A stretch of DNA of 54,092 nucleotides from Streptococcus penaeicida (GCF_002887775.1 NZ_LOCM01000021.1:1-54092), one strand, 5' to 3'. Positions 39,056 through 48,301 are shown, counted from the first letter of the stretch. Program-made: numbers and translations. Notes: generated by a model not told the origin, from the sequence alone.

Positions 39056-39991
39056 TTAGTTTAAATACTGTAATTTCCCGCGGAAGTCTTCAAGGCTTTC
39101 GTAGCCTTTTTCGGTCATGATAGTTTTTAATTCTTCAGTGATGCGCGTGAAGATTTCTGGTCCTTCTTCTTGTAAAGCTGTGCCGATTTGGACCATGCTT
39201 GCTCCACAGAGGATATGCTCAAAGGCATCTTGTCCTGACTTAACACCACCTGTTCCAATAATTTGGATGGAAGGGTTGAGGCGTTGGTAGAAAGCGTGGA
39301 CATTAGCAAGTGCTGTCGGCTTGATGTAATCACCCCCGATTCCACCAAATCCATTTTTGGGTTTGATGATCACACTCTCGTCATCAATGACGAGTCCATT
39401 ACCGATTGAGTTAACAGAGTTGACGAAGGCAAGGGGGAATTTGTTAAAGACAGCAGCTGCTTGATCAAAATGAACGATATCAAAATAAGGGGGTAACTTA
39501 ACGCCTAATGGTTTTGTGTAATAAGCAAAGATCTCTGTTAAAAGATTTTCGGTCGTTTCAAAGTCATAGGCGATTTGTGGTTTTCCGGGAACGTTTGGAC
39601 AAGATAGGTTGAGTTCGACAAGTCCTTGATAAGCTGAAGTTTGAAGGGTTTTTAGGATGGTATGGGTATCTTCTGGTGAGAGGCCAACAACTGAAATAAA
39701 ATGATTTTTTGAATTTGGCTCTTTTTCTAAGTCAAGAACAAAATCCAAGTAGTAATCGTAGCCCATATTTGGTAGTCCCATGGAATTAATGGAACCAAGA
39801 CTTGTTGGAGCATAGCGAGGCTCAGGGTTACCCTGACGGGCTTCCAAGGTTCCGGTTTTAGTGACAAAAGAACCAGCAGCAGAAGCTTCAATTTCAAGTA
39901 ATTCTTCTTTGGTCATGCAATAAACACCGGCAGCATTCATTAGGCAGTTGTCAAAGTTAAAACCAGCAATTTGCGTAGCAGTAGATACCAT
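39056..39991 (-). CDS. pyrD: Dihydroorotate dehydrogenase A (class 1A, fumarate type)
   Basis: Cytosolic FMN enzyme oxidising dihydroorotate to orotate in pyrimidine synthesis, using fumarate as acceptor in class 1[10 protein letters not shown] at the N-terminus, [17 protein letters not shown] with the active-site Cys near residue 130, and [18 protein letters not shown] with [11 protein letters not shown] at the C-terminus are class 1A features. 311 residues. Monocistronic with its own promoter. Confidence 0.95.
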   Translation of the reverse strand: MVSTATQIAGFNFDNCLMNAAGVYCMTKEELLEIEASAAGSFVTKTGTLEARQGNPEPRYAPTSLGSINSMGLPNMGYDYYLDFVLDLEKEPNSKNHFISVVGLSPEDTHTILKTLQTSAYQGLVELNLSCPNVPGKPQIAYDFETTENLLTEIFAYYTKPLGVKLPPYFDIVHFDQAAAVFNKFPLAFVNSVNSIGNGLVIDDESVIIKPKNGFGGIGGDYIKPTALANVHAFYQRLNPSIQIIGTGGVKSGQDAFEHILCGASMVQIGTALQEEGPEIFTRITEELKTIMTEKGYESLEDFRGKLQYLN

Positions 39992-40023
39992 GATTTCCTC
40001 CAGAATTTAGACAAATTTTTTCT

Positions 40024-40052
40024 ATTTTATCACTTGGACATATGCTTGGCAA
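40024..40052 (-). promoter_or_regulatory. pyrD promoter
   Basis: On the minus strand TTGCCA (40047-40052) and TAAAAT (40024-40029) are spaced 17 bp with an extended TGA. Confidence 0.75.
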
Positions 40053-40227
40053 GAAAAATCTGAAAAAATAATGAAAGATTTATTTATTCCCGAACAATGA
40101 AACGCTTTCAATCCCTTTGCATTCTCTTTTCAATTTTATCTGTTATAGACTAGCTTTTTTCCTCTAATTTTTGTAAAATAGTAACTGTAAAAAGGTGTAA
40201 AACCTTAAATAAAAGGAGAATTAACTA

Positions 40228-40923
40228 ATGGTTAAATTGGTTTTCGCTCGCCACGGCGAGTCAGAATGGAATAAAGCTAACCTTTTCACTGGTTGGGCTG
40301 ATGTTGATCTTTCAGAAAAAGGAACTCAACAAGCTATTGATGCAGGTAAATTGATTAAAGAAGCTGGTATTGAATTTGATCTTGCTTTCACATCAGTTCT
40401 TAAACGTGCTATCAAAACAACTAACCTTGCTCTTGAATATTCAGACCAATTGTGGGTACCAACTGAAAAATCATGGCGTTTAAACGAACGTCACTATGGT
40501 GGTTTGACTGGTAAAAACAAAGCTGAAGCTGCAGAACAATTCGGTGATGAGCAAGTTCACATCTGGCGTCGTTCATACGATGTATTGCCTCCAGACATGG
40601 CTAAAGATGACGAGCATTCAGCACATACTGACCGTCGTTACGCACATTTGGATAACTCAGTAATTCCAGATGCTGAAAACTTAAAAGTAACCTTAGAACG
40701 TGCTTTACCTTTCTGGGAAGATAAAATTGCGCCAGCATTAGTTGACGGCAAAAATGTTTTCATCGGAGCACATGGTAACTCAATCCGCGCTCTTGTGAAA
40801 CACATCAAACGCTTAAACGATGACGAAATTATGGACGTTGAAATCCCTAACTTCCCACCACTTGTTTTCGAATTTGACGAAAAATTAAATCTTACTGCTG
40901 AATACTACTTAGGTGGTGAATAA
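40228..40923 (+). CDS. gpmA: 2,3-bisphosphoglycerate-dependent phosphoglycerate mutase
   Basis: Glycolytic dPGM. The phosphohistidine motif [11 protein letters not shown] has His9; the second His is in [12 protein letters not shown] near residue 180. 231 residues, strongly biased codon use as expected for a glycolytic gene. AAAGGAGAA precedes ATG 40228. The 236-bp upstream gap has no confident promoter; it contains a cre-like TGAAACGCTTTCA at 40098-40110 that is one base shorter than the cre consensus. Confidence 0.97.
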   Translation: MVKLVFARHGESEWNKANLFTGWADVDLSEKGTQQAIDAGKLIKEAGIEFDLAFTSVLKRAIKTTNLALEYSDQLWVPTEKSWRLNERHYGGLTGKNKAEAAEQFGDEQVHIWRRSYDVLPPDMAKDDEHSAHTDRRYAHLDNSVIPDAENLKVTLERALPFWEDKIAPALVDGKNVFIGAHGNSIRALVKHIKRLNDDEIMDVEIPNFPPLVFEFDEKLNLTAEYYLGGE

Positions 40924-40929
40924 GCTATT

Positions 40930-40953
40930 AGCTCTCATTTGAGGGCTTTTTTT
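40930..40953 (+). terminator. gpmA terminator
   Basis: AGCTCTC and GAGGGCT stem with a 4-base loop and a T-run. Confidence 0.75.
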
Positions 40954-41147
40954 GTGACTTTTGGCTTGGTTTTAAATCTTACTTTGTTTCTAATTTAGGG
41001 AATCCCAAAGGTTCCCAGCTGACTTGACAGTAGAACAAGAGAGTCAACCAAACAGCGTTTTTTAGTGCTCCGCGATTTCTTAAAGCATAGTCCAGAAAAG
41101 GAAAATGTGGTAAGATAGAATGCAAGAAAGCAGTGAAAGGGAATGAG

Positions 41148-41666
41148 ATGAAAGCAGAGCAAAGAAGACAAGAAGTTTTGGCTATCCTAGAGGAGCAGCA
41201 AGAGCCAATTTCAGCTAGTCAATTAGCCAAGAAAATGCAGGTCAGTCGTCAAGTCATTGTGGGCGACGTGGCTTTATTGAGGGCGTCACAGAATGATATT
41301 ATTTCGACGCCAAAGGGCTACTTAATGCGCAAATCTCTTTATTCAAATGCCTTTACGGCACGCTTAGTTTGTCAACATACTGAGGCGCAAACCTTTGAAG
41401 AGCTGTCCATTATTGTAACTAATGGGGGAATCGTTTCGACAGTCGAAGTAGAACATCCTATCTATGGCATGTTAACGGCACCTCTCAATATCAGAAGTCA
41501 GGAAGACATTGTCGATTTTATCAAAAAAGTTGAGAAGTCACAGGCGGAATTATTATCTTCATTGACTAATGGCCTTCACAGTCACTTGGTTTCCTGTAAA
41601 GACCAGGCTGGTTTTGAAAAGATAAAAAAAGACTTATTAGAAGCGGGAATTCTCTATCAAAACTAA
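41148..41666 (+). CDS. niaR: Niacin-responsive repressor NiaR
   Basis: Transcriptional repressor of NAD precursor uptake. N-terminal winged HTH (RRQEVLAILEEQQEPISASQ, then QVSRQVIVGDVALLR) and a C-terminal 3H ligand-binding domain with conserved histidines in VEHPIYG and HSHLVSC. I start at ATG 41148 (MKAEQRRQ), five codons into the open frame, with AAAGGG upstream. About 172 residues. Directly upstream of niaX with a perfect palindrome between them. Confidence 0.88.
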   Translation: MKAEQRRQEVLAILEEQQEPISASQLAKKMQVSRQVIVGDVALLRASQNDIISTPKGYLMRKSLYSNAFTARLVCQHTEAQTFEELSIIVTNGGIVSTVEVEHPIYGMLTAPLNIRSQEDIVDFIKKVEKSQAELLSSLTNGLHSHLVSCKDQAGFEKIKKDLLEAGILYQN

Positions 41667-41700
41667 AACATTACAGGTGTCTTGACACCTGTAATGTTTT
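41665..41700. promoter_or_regulatory. 36-bp perfect palindrome: NiaR operator candidate and niaR terminator
   Basis: AAAACATTACAGGTGTC and its exact reverse complement are separated by TT. The 17-bp arms followed by T residues can terminate niaR transcripts, and the palindrome includes the TTGACA -35 of niaX, so a bound repressor would block niaX. Confidence 0.75.
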
Positions 41701-41710
41701 TGGTTATAAT
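41682..41710 (+). promoter_or_regulatory. niaX promoter
   Basis: TTGACA at 41682-41687 (centre of the palindrome) and TATAAT at 41705-41710 are spaced 17 bp, a near-consensus promoter. Confidence 0.85.
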
Positions 41711-41736
41711 GTCATTTATATAAAAAGGAGATTATA

Positions 41737-42279
41737 ATGACAAAAAAACCAACTCAAACTATTGCCTATGCTTCAATTTTGGTTGCATTTGGCATCTTAA
41801 TTCCAATGATTATGCCCGTTAAAATTATTATAGGCCCAGCTTCTTTTACTCTGGCTAGTCATCTACCTCTATTTTTAGCCACTTTTATTTCACTTCCAGT
41901 AGCCATTTTTGTAGCTTTAGGAACAACTTTAGGTTTCTTTTTAGCAGGATTTCCAATTGTGATAGTGATGCGTGCTTTTTCTCACTTAGCCTTCGCAGGT
42001 ATTGCTGCTGTACTTATCAAAAAGAGACCTGAAATCCTACAAAACCCAGTACAGTTAGTACCGTTTGCACTGATTATCAATCTCATTCATGCTTTGGCTG
42101 AATTTTTAGTAGTCTTACTGCTGACGCGAACAGCCCATACAGAAATGTCTTACATTTGGTCCATTCTTGGACTTGTTGGTTTAGGAACCTTAATCCATGG
42201 TATGGTCGACTTCTTCTTAGCTTCATGGTTATGGGTGACCTTAACCAAAAAGTTAGGCTTAAAAATTGCCACCAATTAA
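41737..42279 (+). CDS. niaX: Niacin ECF transporter S-component
   Basis: A 180-residue polytopic S-component with about six membrane helices that captures niacin and uses a shared ECF energising module encoded elsewhere. Starts TKKPTQTIAYASILVAFGILIP, consistent with NiaX. Assignment is strengthened by niaR immediately upstream and the shared palindrome. AAAGGAGA precedes ATG 41737. Confidence 0.82.
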   Translation: MTKKPTQTIAYASILVAFGILIPMIMPVKIIIGPASFTLASHLPLFLATFISLPVAIFVALGTTLGFFLAGFPIVIVMRAFSHLAFAGIAAVLIKKRPEILQNPVQLVPFALIINLIHALAEFLVVLLLTRTAHTEMSYIWSILGLVGLGTLIHGMVDFFLASWLWVTLTKKLGLKIATN

Positions 42280-42283
42280 TAGG

Positions 42284-42316
42284 ATGCAAGCCCTCGAAAG
42301 GGCTTGCATTTTTTTA
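42284..42316 (+). terminator. niaX terminator
   Basis: ATGCAAGCCCT and AGGGCTTGCAT form a perfect 11-bp stem with CGAA loop and a T-run. Confidence 0.9.
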
Positions 42317-42331
42317 ATAAATTGGTATACT
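42304..42331 (+). promoter_or_regulatory. Promoter of the formate/nitrite transporter gene
   Basis: TTGCAT at 42304-42309 (in the terminator 3' arm) and TATACT at 42326-42331 are spaced 16 bp, extended TGG. Confidence 0.55.
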
Positions 42332-42372
42332 TATACAGTATTGTGAAATCTATAACAAAAATTGAGGTAAAT

Positions 42373-43143
42373 ATGAAAAGTCCAGAAGAAATATTGAAGG
42401 CGACGATTGCAATAGGTCATCATAAAATTGAGAAGTCATTTTTAGCTAAAGCTATCTTAGGTTTTATTGGTGGTGCCATGATCAGTCTCGGATACCTGCT
42501 TTATGTCCGGATTGCTGCTAGTGGTTTAGAAACTTTCGGTGCTTTCTCAAGTATTCTCGGGGCTTGCGCTTTTCCAATCGGCTTAATCATTATTCTGATG
42601 GCGGGTGGTGAATTAATTACTGGTAATATGATGGCTGTCTCAGCGACTTTCTTTGCCAAAAAAATATCATTGAAAGACTTACTGTCAAATTGGTTAACCA
42701 TTACCATCTTTAATATCATTGGCGCCTTCTTTGTAGCCTTTGTTTTTGGTCATTTCTTAGGTCTGACGTCAACAGGTATTTTTAAAGAAGAAGTGATACA
42801 TGTCGCTCAGGCTAAAATTGCGGCTAGTCCAGTCCAAGCTTTTGTTTCCGGTATCGGCTGTAACTGGTTTGTTGGCTTAGCTTTATGGCTCAATTATGGA
42901 GCTAGTGATGCCAGTGGTAAAGTTTTAGGCATCTGGTTCCCAGTTATGACTTTCGTAGCTTTGGGCTTCCAGCATAGTGTAGCTAATGCCTTTGTTATCC
43001 CAGCTGCCATTTTTGAAGGTGGAGCCAACTGGTTACAATTCATACAAAATTTCACCTTTGTTTATGCTGGAAATATTATTGGTGGAGCCGTTTTTGTGAG
43101 TCTCTTTTACTACCTCGCTTTTCATCATCCTGAGCATGATTAA
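42373..43143 (+). CDS. Formate/nitrite transporter family channel
   Basis: FNT-family pentameric channel of about 256 residues with six hydrophobic helices. AGGELITGNMMA and the IGCNWFVGLALW segments are FNT hallmarks, including the conserved Thr and the central LxxGxxxxx pore region. I start at ATG 42373 (MKSPEEIL) behind GAGG, not at the upstream TTG. The substrate is probably formate or another monocarboxylate or nitrite; it cannot be resolved here. Confidence 0.87.
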   Translation: MKSPEEILKATIAIGHHKIEKSFLAKAILGFIGGAMISLGYLLYVRIAASGLETFGAFSSILGACAFPIGLIIILMAGGELITGNMMAVSATFFAKKISLKDLLSNWLTITIFNIIGAFFVAFVFGHFLGLTSTGIFKEEVIHVAQAKIAASPVQAFVSGIGCNWFVGLALWLNYGASDASGKVLGIWFPVMTFVALGFQHSVANAFVIPAAIFEGGANWLQFIQNFTFVYAGNIIGGAVFVSLFYYLAFHHPEHD

Positions 43144-43160
43144 GAAACCTAAAATTTTAA

Positions 43161-43189
43161 GATCGAGAAATGATTCTCGGTCTTATTTT
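43161..43189 (+). terminator. Terminator after the FNT channel
   Basis: GATCGAGAA and TTCTCGGTC pair (one G-U) over a TGA loop, then TTATTTTT. An ATG inside the loop is therefore not a credible start for pbp2B. Confidence 0.6.
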
Positions 43190-43233
43190 TGTAAAATATG
43201 ATAAAATAGTAGGCGACGTTTCAAAAGGAGGTA

Positions 43234-45308
43234 GTGTCATCAAAAAAGAAGTTTCATCATCGATTATTGTTAAAAAGAAGGCAAGTATACCTCGACGTAT
43301 CAATTTATTATTTTTAATTATTGTTATATTATTTGTTGCTTTAGTCTTGCGACTATCACAAATGCAGATCGAAGATAAAGCATTTTACGATGCTAAATTA
43401 AAGGCTTCGACTATTTACCGTGTTAAAACATCAAAACCTAGAGGGATGATTTTTGATCAAAAAGGTAAACTGTTGGTCGACAATGATGTCAAAGATGCGA
43501 TTGCTTTTACCAGAAGTCCTGCGGTTTCCGCATCAGATTTAAAGCAATTAGCTCATGATTTACAAACTTATGTTCCTTTTACAGATACAAAGGTAACTGA
43601 AAGAGCTAAGATTGATTATTATTTGGCAGATCCAGATGTTTACGCCAAAGTGGTTGAAAAACTACCTAAAGCCAAAAAAGCCGATCATTTTGGAAATAGT
43701 TTCACAGAAGGACGTATTTATCAAAATGCAGTGGCTGCGGTTAAGAAGATGGAATTAAATTATTCTCCAGAGGAAGAAAAAATTATTTCCATTTTTGATC
43801 AAATGAATGCGGCAGCTAATTTCTATACTGTTAATTTACGTACTGGTGACTTGACAGAAGAAGAAATGGCTATGCTGGTAGCCGATAAAGCCAAGCTTCC
43901 AGGAATCTCTCTAACAAAAGATTGGAATCGGGTTGCTAAGGATGCTAGTCTGTCTTCAATCATTGGTAAGGTTTCTAGTCCCGAGGCTGGTCTTCCCCAA
44001 GAAGATGCGGCGGATTATTTGAAAAAGGGTTATGCTCTCAACGACCGTGTCGGAACTTCTTATTTAGAGAAACAATATGAAGCCGAATTGCAGGGGCAGA
44101 GGGAAATTCGGGAGATAAAAACCAATCGCAATGGTAAAATTGTTTCAAATAAGGTGACGCATAAGGGTGAAAAGGGGAAAAATCTTAAACTAACCATTTC
44201 AACTGATTTTCAAGATGGGGTTGATAAGATTGTCAAAAAATATTTTAGCGCAGAAGTTAGCAATGGTAATGGACGTTACTCTGAGGGAGCCTATGCTGTA
44301 GCTATGAATCCTAAGACGGGTGCTGTTTTAGCCATGTCTGGTTTGGAACGCGACCCTGAATCTGGTAAAATGGAAAAGAACGCTCTAGGTACCATTACCA
44401 ATGTCTTTACGCCAGGTTCCGTTGTTAAGGGTGCGACTCTGGCAGCCGGCTGGCAGTCGGGTGTTATTGCTGGCGACCAGATTCTGACAGACCAACCTAT
44501 CCAGTTTGGTAATTCTAAGCCCATTAATTCTTGGTTTACGGCCGGTCAACAAAATATTTCAGCTATTCAAGCCTTGGAATATTCGTCAAATACTTATATG
44601 GTCCAAATTGCCCTCAAAATGATGGGTCAAGATTACCATGTCGGTATGGCCTTGACGACTGATGGCATGAAGAAGGCTATGGAGGCTTTACGTGCCACCT
44701 ATGCTAGCTTTGGCCTGGGTGCTCCAACGGGTATTGATTTACCGGGTGAGTCAACAGGTTATCTTGCCAAAGACTATACAGTATCTAATGTGGTTACCGA
44801 AGCTTTCGGGCAGTTCGATAACTATACTGCTATGCAACTAGCCCAATATGTGTCAACCATTGCTAATGGCGGCAAACGCCTTGCACCTCATTTGGTTGAA
44901 GGTGTCTATAAAAATGATGGCAGTAAGGGTTTAGGTCAATTAGAGAGCAACTTATCTGCAAAAGAATTGAATCAAGTCGCTCTGACACCAGAACAGTTGG
45001 CCATTATTCAACAAGGTTTTTATCAAGTGGTTAATAGTGGCAGTGCCTATGCGACAGGTAAAGATCTGGCCGGAACGGCGGTTACAATTAGTGGAAAAAC
45101 CGGAACAGCCGAGACCTATTACAAAGATAAGGACGGCAATGTCCAAGCAACCTTTAACTTAAATGTGGTTGCTTATGGACCAAGTACCGAACCGCAGATT
45201 GCTGTAGCAGTTCTTTACCCTCATTCAAGTGATGCCTTAGCAAAAGCCCATCAACATATGGCAAGAGATATTATTAATTTGTACCTGTCCAAAGAAGCAG
45301 GTCAATAA
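43234..45308 (+). CDS. pbp2B: Penicillin-binding protein 2B (class B transpeptidase)
   Basis: Septal/peripheral D,D-transpeptidase. N-terminal membrane helix ([17 protein letters not shown]), dimerisation/PBP domain, and transpeptidase motifs GSVVKG (SxxK), YSSNTY (SxN) and [10 protein letters not shown] (KTG) are present. The N-terminus is uncertain: AAGGAGGT at 43225-43232 points to GTG 43234, which would read [21 protein letters not shown] if one A were added to the five-A run at 43272-43276. The longer open frame from 43170 starts inside a terminator. Leader has TGA-TAAAAT at 43199-43207. Followed by recR. Confidence 0.9.
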
Positions 45309-45318
45309 AGGAGAAGAC

Positions 45319-45914
45319 GTGTTATACCCTACACCGATTGCAAAATTAATTGAATCCTATTCGAAATTACCCGGTATTGGTGTAAAAACAGCTACACGTT
45401 TAGCTTTTTACACGATTGGATGAATGACGATGACGTTAATGATTTTGCCAAAAATCTATTAGCGGCAAAGCGAGAATTAAGTTATTGTTCGATTTGTGGT
45501 AATCTCACAGATGAAGACCCTTGTTCAATTTGTCAGGATCCAAACCGCGATAAAAGTAAGATTTTGGTTGTCGAAGATGCTAAAGATGTTTCAGCCATGG
45601 AAAAAATTCAAGAATATCACGGTTTTTATCATGTCTTACACGGCTTAATTTCTCCTATGAATGGTATTGGACCAGATGATATTAATTTAAAAACATTAAT
45701 TACCCGTCTTATGGATAGTGAAGTCAATGAAGTCATTATTGCGACCAACGCTACTGCCGATGGTGAAGCGACATCAATGTATATTTCCAGAGTCCTAAAA
45801 CCAGCAGGTATTAAAGTAACTCGCCTGGCAAGAGGACTAGCAGTAGGTTCAGATATCGAATATGCTGACGAAGTAACTCTTTTAAGAGCCATCGAAAATC
45901 GAACGGAATTGTAA
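45319..45914 (+). pseudogene. recR: Recombination protein RecR, frameshifted
   Basis: DNA-binding ring protein acting with RecO/RecF in recombinational repair. GTG 45319 behind GGAGAA starts [20 protein letters not shown] with the helix-hairpin-helix; the frame breaks at ATTGG-ATGAATG (45415-45424), where one base restores YTIGMNDDDV. The zinc finger ([16 protein letters not shown]) and Toprim domain follow. Restored length 198 residues, exactly the family norm. Loss of RecR is tolerable but unexpected. Confidence 0.93.
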
Positions 45915-45969
45915 GAAAAGTCTTTTTACTAAAAATCATTAGAATTATTTCCATAGGAAAAATTGACGC

Positions 45970-45999
45970 CTTTAACACTCAAGGAAGTGACTGTTAAAG
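45970..45999. repeat. Palindromic hairpin repeat, copy 2
   Basis: CTTTAACA and TGTTAAAG flank CTCAAGGAAGTGAC; resembles the hairpin at 37939-37964. Confidence 0.5.
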
Positions 46000-46156
46000 A
46001 AAAACTAGCAGTTTTATACTAGAATAATAGTTTTGATCTTAGTATTATATTATCCTAGTGTAAATTGGAGAAATATTCCAAGGTAAGTAATTGTTACTAT
46101 CGGGTTTGATTTCTTTTCAAGAATTATCTAATTTTACTTTTGAGGTATTGCAATAA

Positions 46157-46293
46157 GATACTTTTCTATCGTAGTGTAGTGACAAATTTTTTTAATTAAA
46201 AGTCACTCAGAAATCTTGAGACATGAGGCTCAAGATTTAGGCATGGAATCACAAGGTTAGTCGCTGCCGTCTGAACTACAATAGAAAAGTATC
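46157..46293. ncRNA. Candidate multi-branched structured RNA (or MITE-like element)
   Basis: A 137-base element closed by 13 perfect pairs (46157-46169 with 46281-46293), extended after one mismatch by GTAG/CTAC. Inside are AGTGAC/GTCACT (46178-46183 with 46202-46207) and a perfect 10-bp hairpin AAATCTTGAG/CTCAAGATTT (46211-46220 with 46229-46238, 8-base loop). The rest, to 46275, is less structured. I do not recognise a known RNA family, and no convincing promoter is visible. It sits in a 582-bp gap between recR and ddl. Strand cannot be assigned from symmetry. Confidence 0.5.
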
Positions 46294-46331
46294 AAAAGAA
46301 TAATGACAGTATTTTCACTCTGTGCTCATTC

Positions 46332-46414
46332 AAGAAGTTGGAATGTCTTATTGCCCAGAAAACTTAGTTTAAATCTAAGAAAATGGGGGGAGAAGATAAG
46401 CAGACCAACTTCTT
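46332..46414. other. Long interrupted hairpin upstream of ddl
   Basis: AAGAAGTTGG and CCAACTTCTT (46332-46341, 46405-46414) enclose GTCTTA/TAAG-C-AGAC, CCCA/TGGG and CTTAG/CTAAG around a TTTAAAT loop. TTTTATTATTT follows, so it could terminate a transcript from the element at 46157-46293, or be an independent MITE-like repeat. Confidence 0.5.
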
Positions 46415-46434
46415 TTATTATTTCATATTTGATT

Positions 46435-46463
46435 TTGAAATGCTTTACAATTTTTGTTATAAT
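46435..46463 (+). promoter_or_regulatory. ddl promoter
   Basis: TTGAAA at 46435-46440 and TATAAT at 46458-46463 are spaced 17 bp with an extended TGT. Confidence 0.75.
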
Positions 46464-46496
46464 TAATAGAAATTTAATTCAGATAGGAAAATAGAA

Positions 46497-47542
46497 ATGT
46501 CTAAGCAAACATTAGTAGTCTTATATGGTGGTCGTTCAGCAGAACGTGAAGTCTCAGTTCTATCAGCAGAAAGTGTTATGCGTGCTGTTAATTATGATCG
46601 CTTTTTCGTAAAAACCTACTTTATCTCACAAGCTGGTGACTTTTATAAAACACAGGAATTCAATCAAACACCTGCTCAAGATGAAAAATTGATGACGAAC
46701 CAAACCATTGATGAAAAAGTCAAAATTAAGGCTAGTGATATTTATGAAGAAAAAGCTGTTGTCTTCCCTGTATTGCATGGTCCTATGGGTGAAGATGGCT
46801 CTATTCAAGGATTCTTAGAAGTTCTGAAAATGCCTTATGTTGGTACTAATATCCTTTCTTCAAGTGTTGCTATGGATAAAATTACAACTAAACGTGTTCT
46901 TGAATCTGCAGGTGTTCCACAAGTAGCCTATACCGTTTATGTTGAAGGTAATTCACTTGAAGCTTGTTTAAAAGAAACGATGGAAAAATTAACTTTTCCG
47001 ATTTTTGTTAAACCAGCCAATATGGGTTCTTCAGTTGGTATTTCTAAAGCTGATTCTGAGAATGATTTAAAGGCGGCTATTGAACTGGCCTTGAAATATG
47101 ATAGTCGTATTCTCATTGAACAAGGCGTGGATGCGCGTGAAATTGAAGTCGGTCTATTAGGTAATGTTCATGTTAAATCAACACTTCCAGGAGAAGTTGT
47201 TAAGGATGTGGCCTTCTATGATTATCAAGCCAAATACATCGATAATAAAATTACCATGGCTATTCCAGCTGAAATTGAGGATGACATTGTTGACCAAATG
47301 CGTCACTATGCTGAAAGTGCTTTTAAAGCTCTGGGAGGTTGTAGCTTGTCACGCTGTGACTTCTTCATGACCAAGGATGGCAAAATTTACCTCAATGAGT
47401 TAAACACAATGCCTGGCTTTACCCAATGGTCAATGTACCATTATTATGGGAAAACATGGGGCTGGCTTATTCTGATCTCATTGAAGAGTTAGTTGCATTG
47501 GCAGTTGAAATGTTTGAAAAACGCGAAAGTCATTTAATTTAA
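46497..47542 (+). pseudogene. ddl: D-alanine--D-alanine ligase, frameshifted near the C-terminus
   Basis: ATP-grasp ligase making the D-Ala-D-Ala dipeptide for peptidoglycan; essential in almost all bacteria. [30 protein letters not shown] and [16 protein letters not shown] are family motifs; the metal site [15 protein letters not shown] is present. At GTACC-ATTATTATGG (47435-47446) one C restores [19 protein letters not shown] and an end at 47542 (348 residues). As read it ends early with a foreign tail. Because ddl is essential, a sequencing error is likely. Confidence 0.95.
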
Positions 47543-47550
47543 AAAAAGAA

Positions 47551-47582
47551 GAACAAAGTGGGGATGACACTTTGTTCTTTTT
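47551..47582. terminator. Bidirectional terminator between ddl and folT
   Basis: GAACAAAGTG and CACTTTGTTC form a 10-bp stem with T-run downstream and A-run upstream. Confidence 0.9.
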
Positions 47583-47583
47583 C

Positions 47584-48141
47584 TTAGGCTTGATTTAATT
47601 TTTTGATTTCAGGTATTCTTTGAAGGGCTGGCACTAATAACATGGTGATAACGACCCGAAGAGGGATTTCAAAGACTTTAAACCATCTTCCTGCTGCATA
47701 TTGAGCCCAAAATGGGACATGGAAGTAGATTTGAATCAAAAGAGGTGTAAAGATGAAGGTTCCAAACAACATGATGATAATTGTTGCTAGGCTAACATAA
47801 AGCCAGTCTTTTTTATTGGCTGTTGACAGTGGTTTCCGGTAGAAGAAAAAACCATACAAGAGCCCCTGAACAGCCTCCATTAGGGTCCACCAAATGATGA
47901 AATTACCTGACCCACTGGCTAGGTTATCAGCCACATCAACTAGGGCTAGGGAAATAAAAGCCCAAATTGGACCAGCAATCATGCCAATCATGGTATTACC
48001 GATAAAGGCAAAACTAATAACCAATTGTTGCGGAATAACTGGTATTGAAAATTTGCTAATGACTAGGGTTAGGGCAATTAGCATAGCGATAGAGACAAGA
48101 CGTTGAACGGACATTTTTGGTCCATTAAAAATAGGTGACAT
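47584..48141 (-). CDS. folT: Folate ECF transporter S-component
   Basis: A 185-residue S-component with six hydrophobic helices, starting MSPIFNGPKMSVQRLVSIAM. The THF riboswitch directly upstream identifies the substrate class as folate. It needs the shared EcfAA'T module, not in this window. The stop abuts the terminator. Confidence 0.88.
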   Translation of the reverse strand: MSPIFNGPKMSVQRLVSIAMLIALTLVISKFSIPVIPQQLVISFAFIGNTMIGMIAGPIWAFISLALVDVADNLASGSGNFIIWWTLMEAVQGLLYGFFFYRKPLSTANKKDWLYVSLATIIIMLFGTFIFTPLLIQIYFHVPFWAQYAAGRWFKVFEIPLRVVITMLLVPALQRIPEIKKLNQA

Positions 48142-48146
48142 ATAAG

Positions 48147-48273
48147 GCTCCTTTATATAAAATGGGAGCTGTTAACTAAGTAACAGCGGATGCAATGATT
48201 TACCGCGCTAAAAGCTTCGTTATGTGACGACATCCCATTCACATACACTTGACGCAAATCATCTACTCTGTTA
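48147..48273 (-). promoter_or_regulatory. THF riboswitch and Shine-Dalgarno switch upstream of folT
   Basis: The minus strand contains the THF aptamer pattern (AGTAGATGATTTGCGTC..., GAATGGGATGTCGTCAC, then AATCATTGCATCCGCTG) from 48273 to 48181. P1 is TAACAG/CTGTTA (48268-48273, 48181-48186). CTGTTA can alternatively pair with TAACAG at 48169-48174, which abuts GCTCC at 48165-48169 that can pair with the ribosome site GGAGC at 48147-48151. Ligand binding would free GCTCC and block translation. Confidence 0.88.
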
Positions 48274-48301
48274 GAAAGTCATCAAAAACTTTCTAGGAAA
48301 G

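Noticed and set aside
46303..46494. 63-residue open frame upstream of ddl
   Set aside because: No ribosome site, it runs through the long hairpin and the ddl promoter, and the protein looks like random translation.
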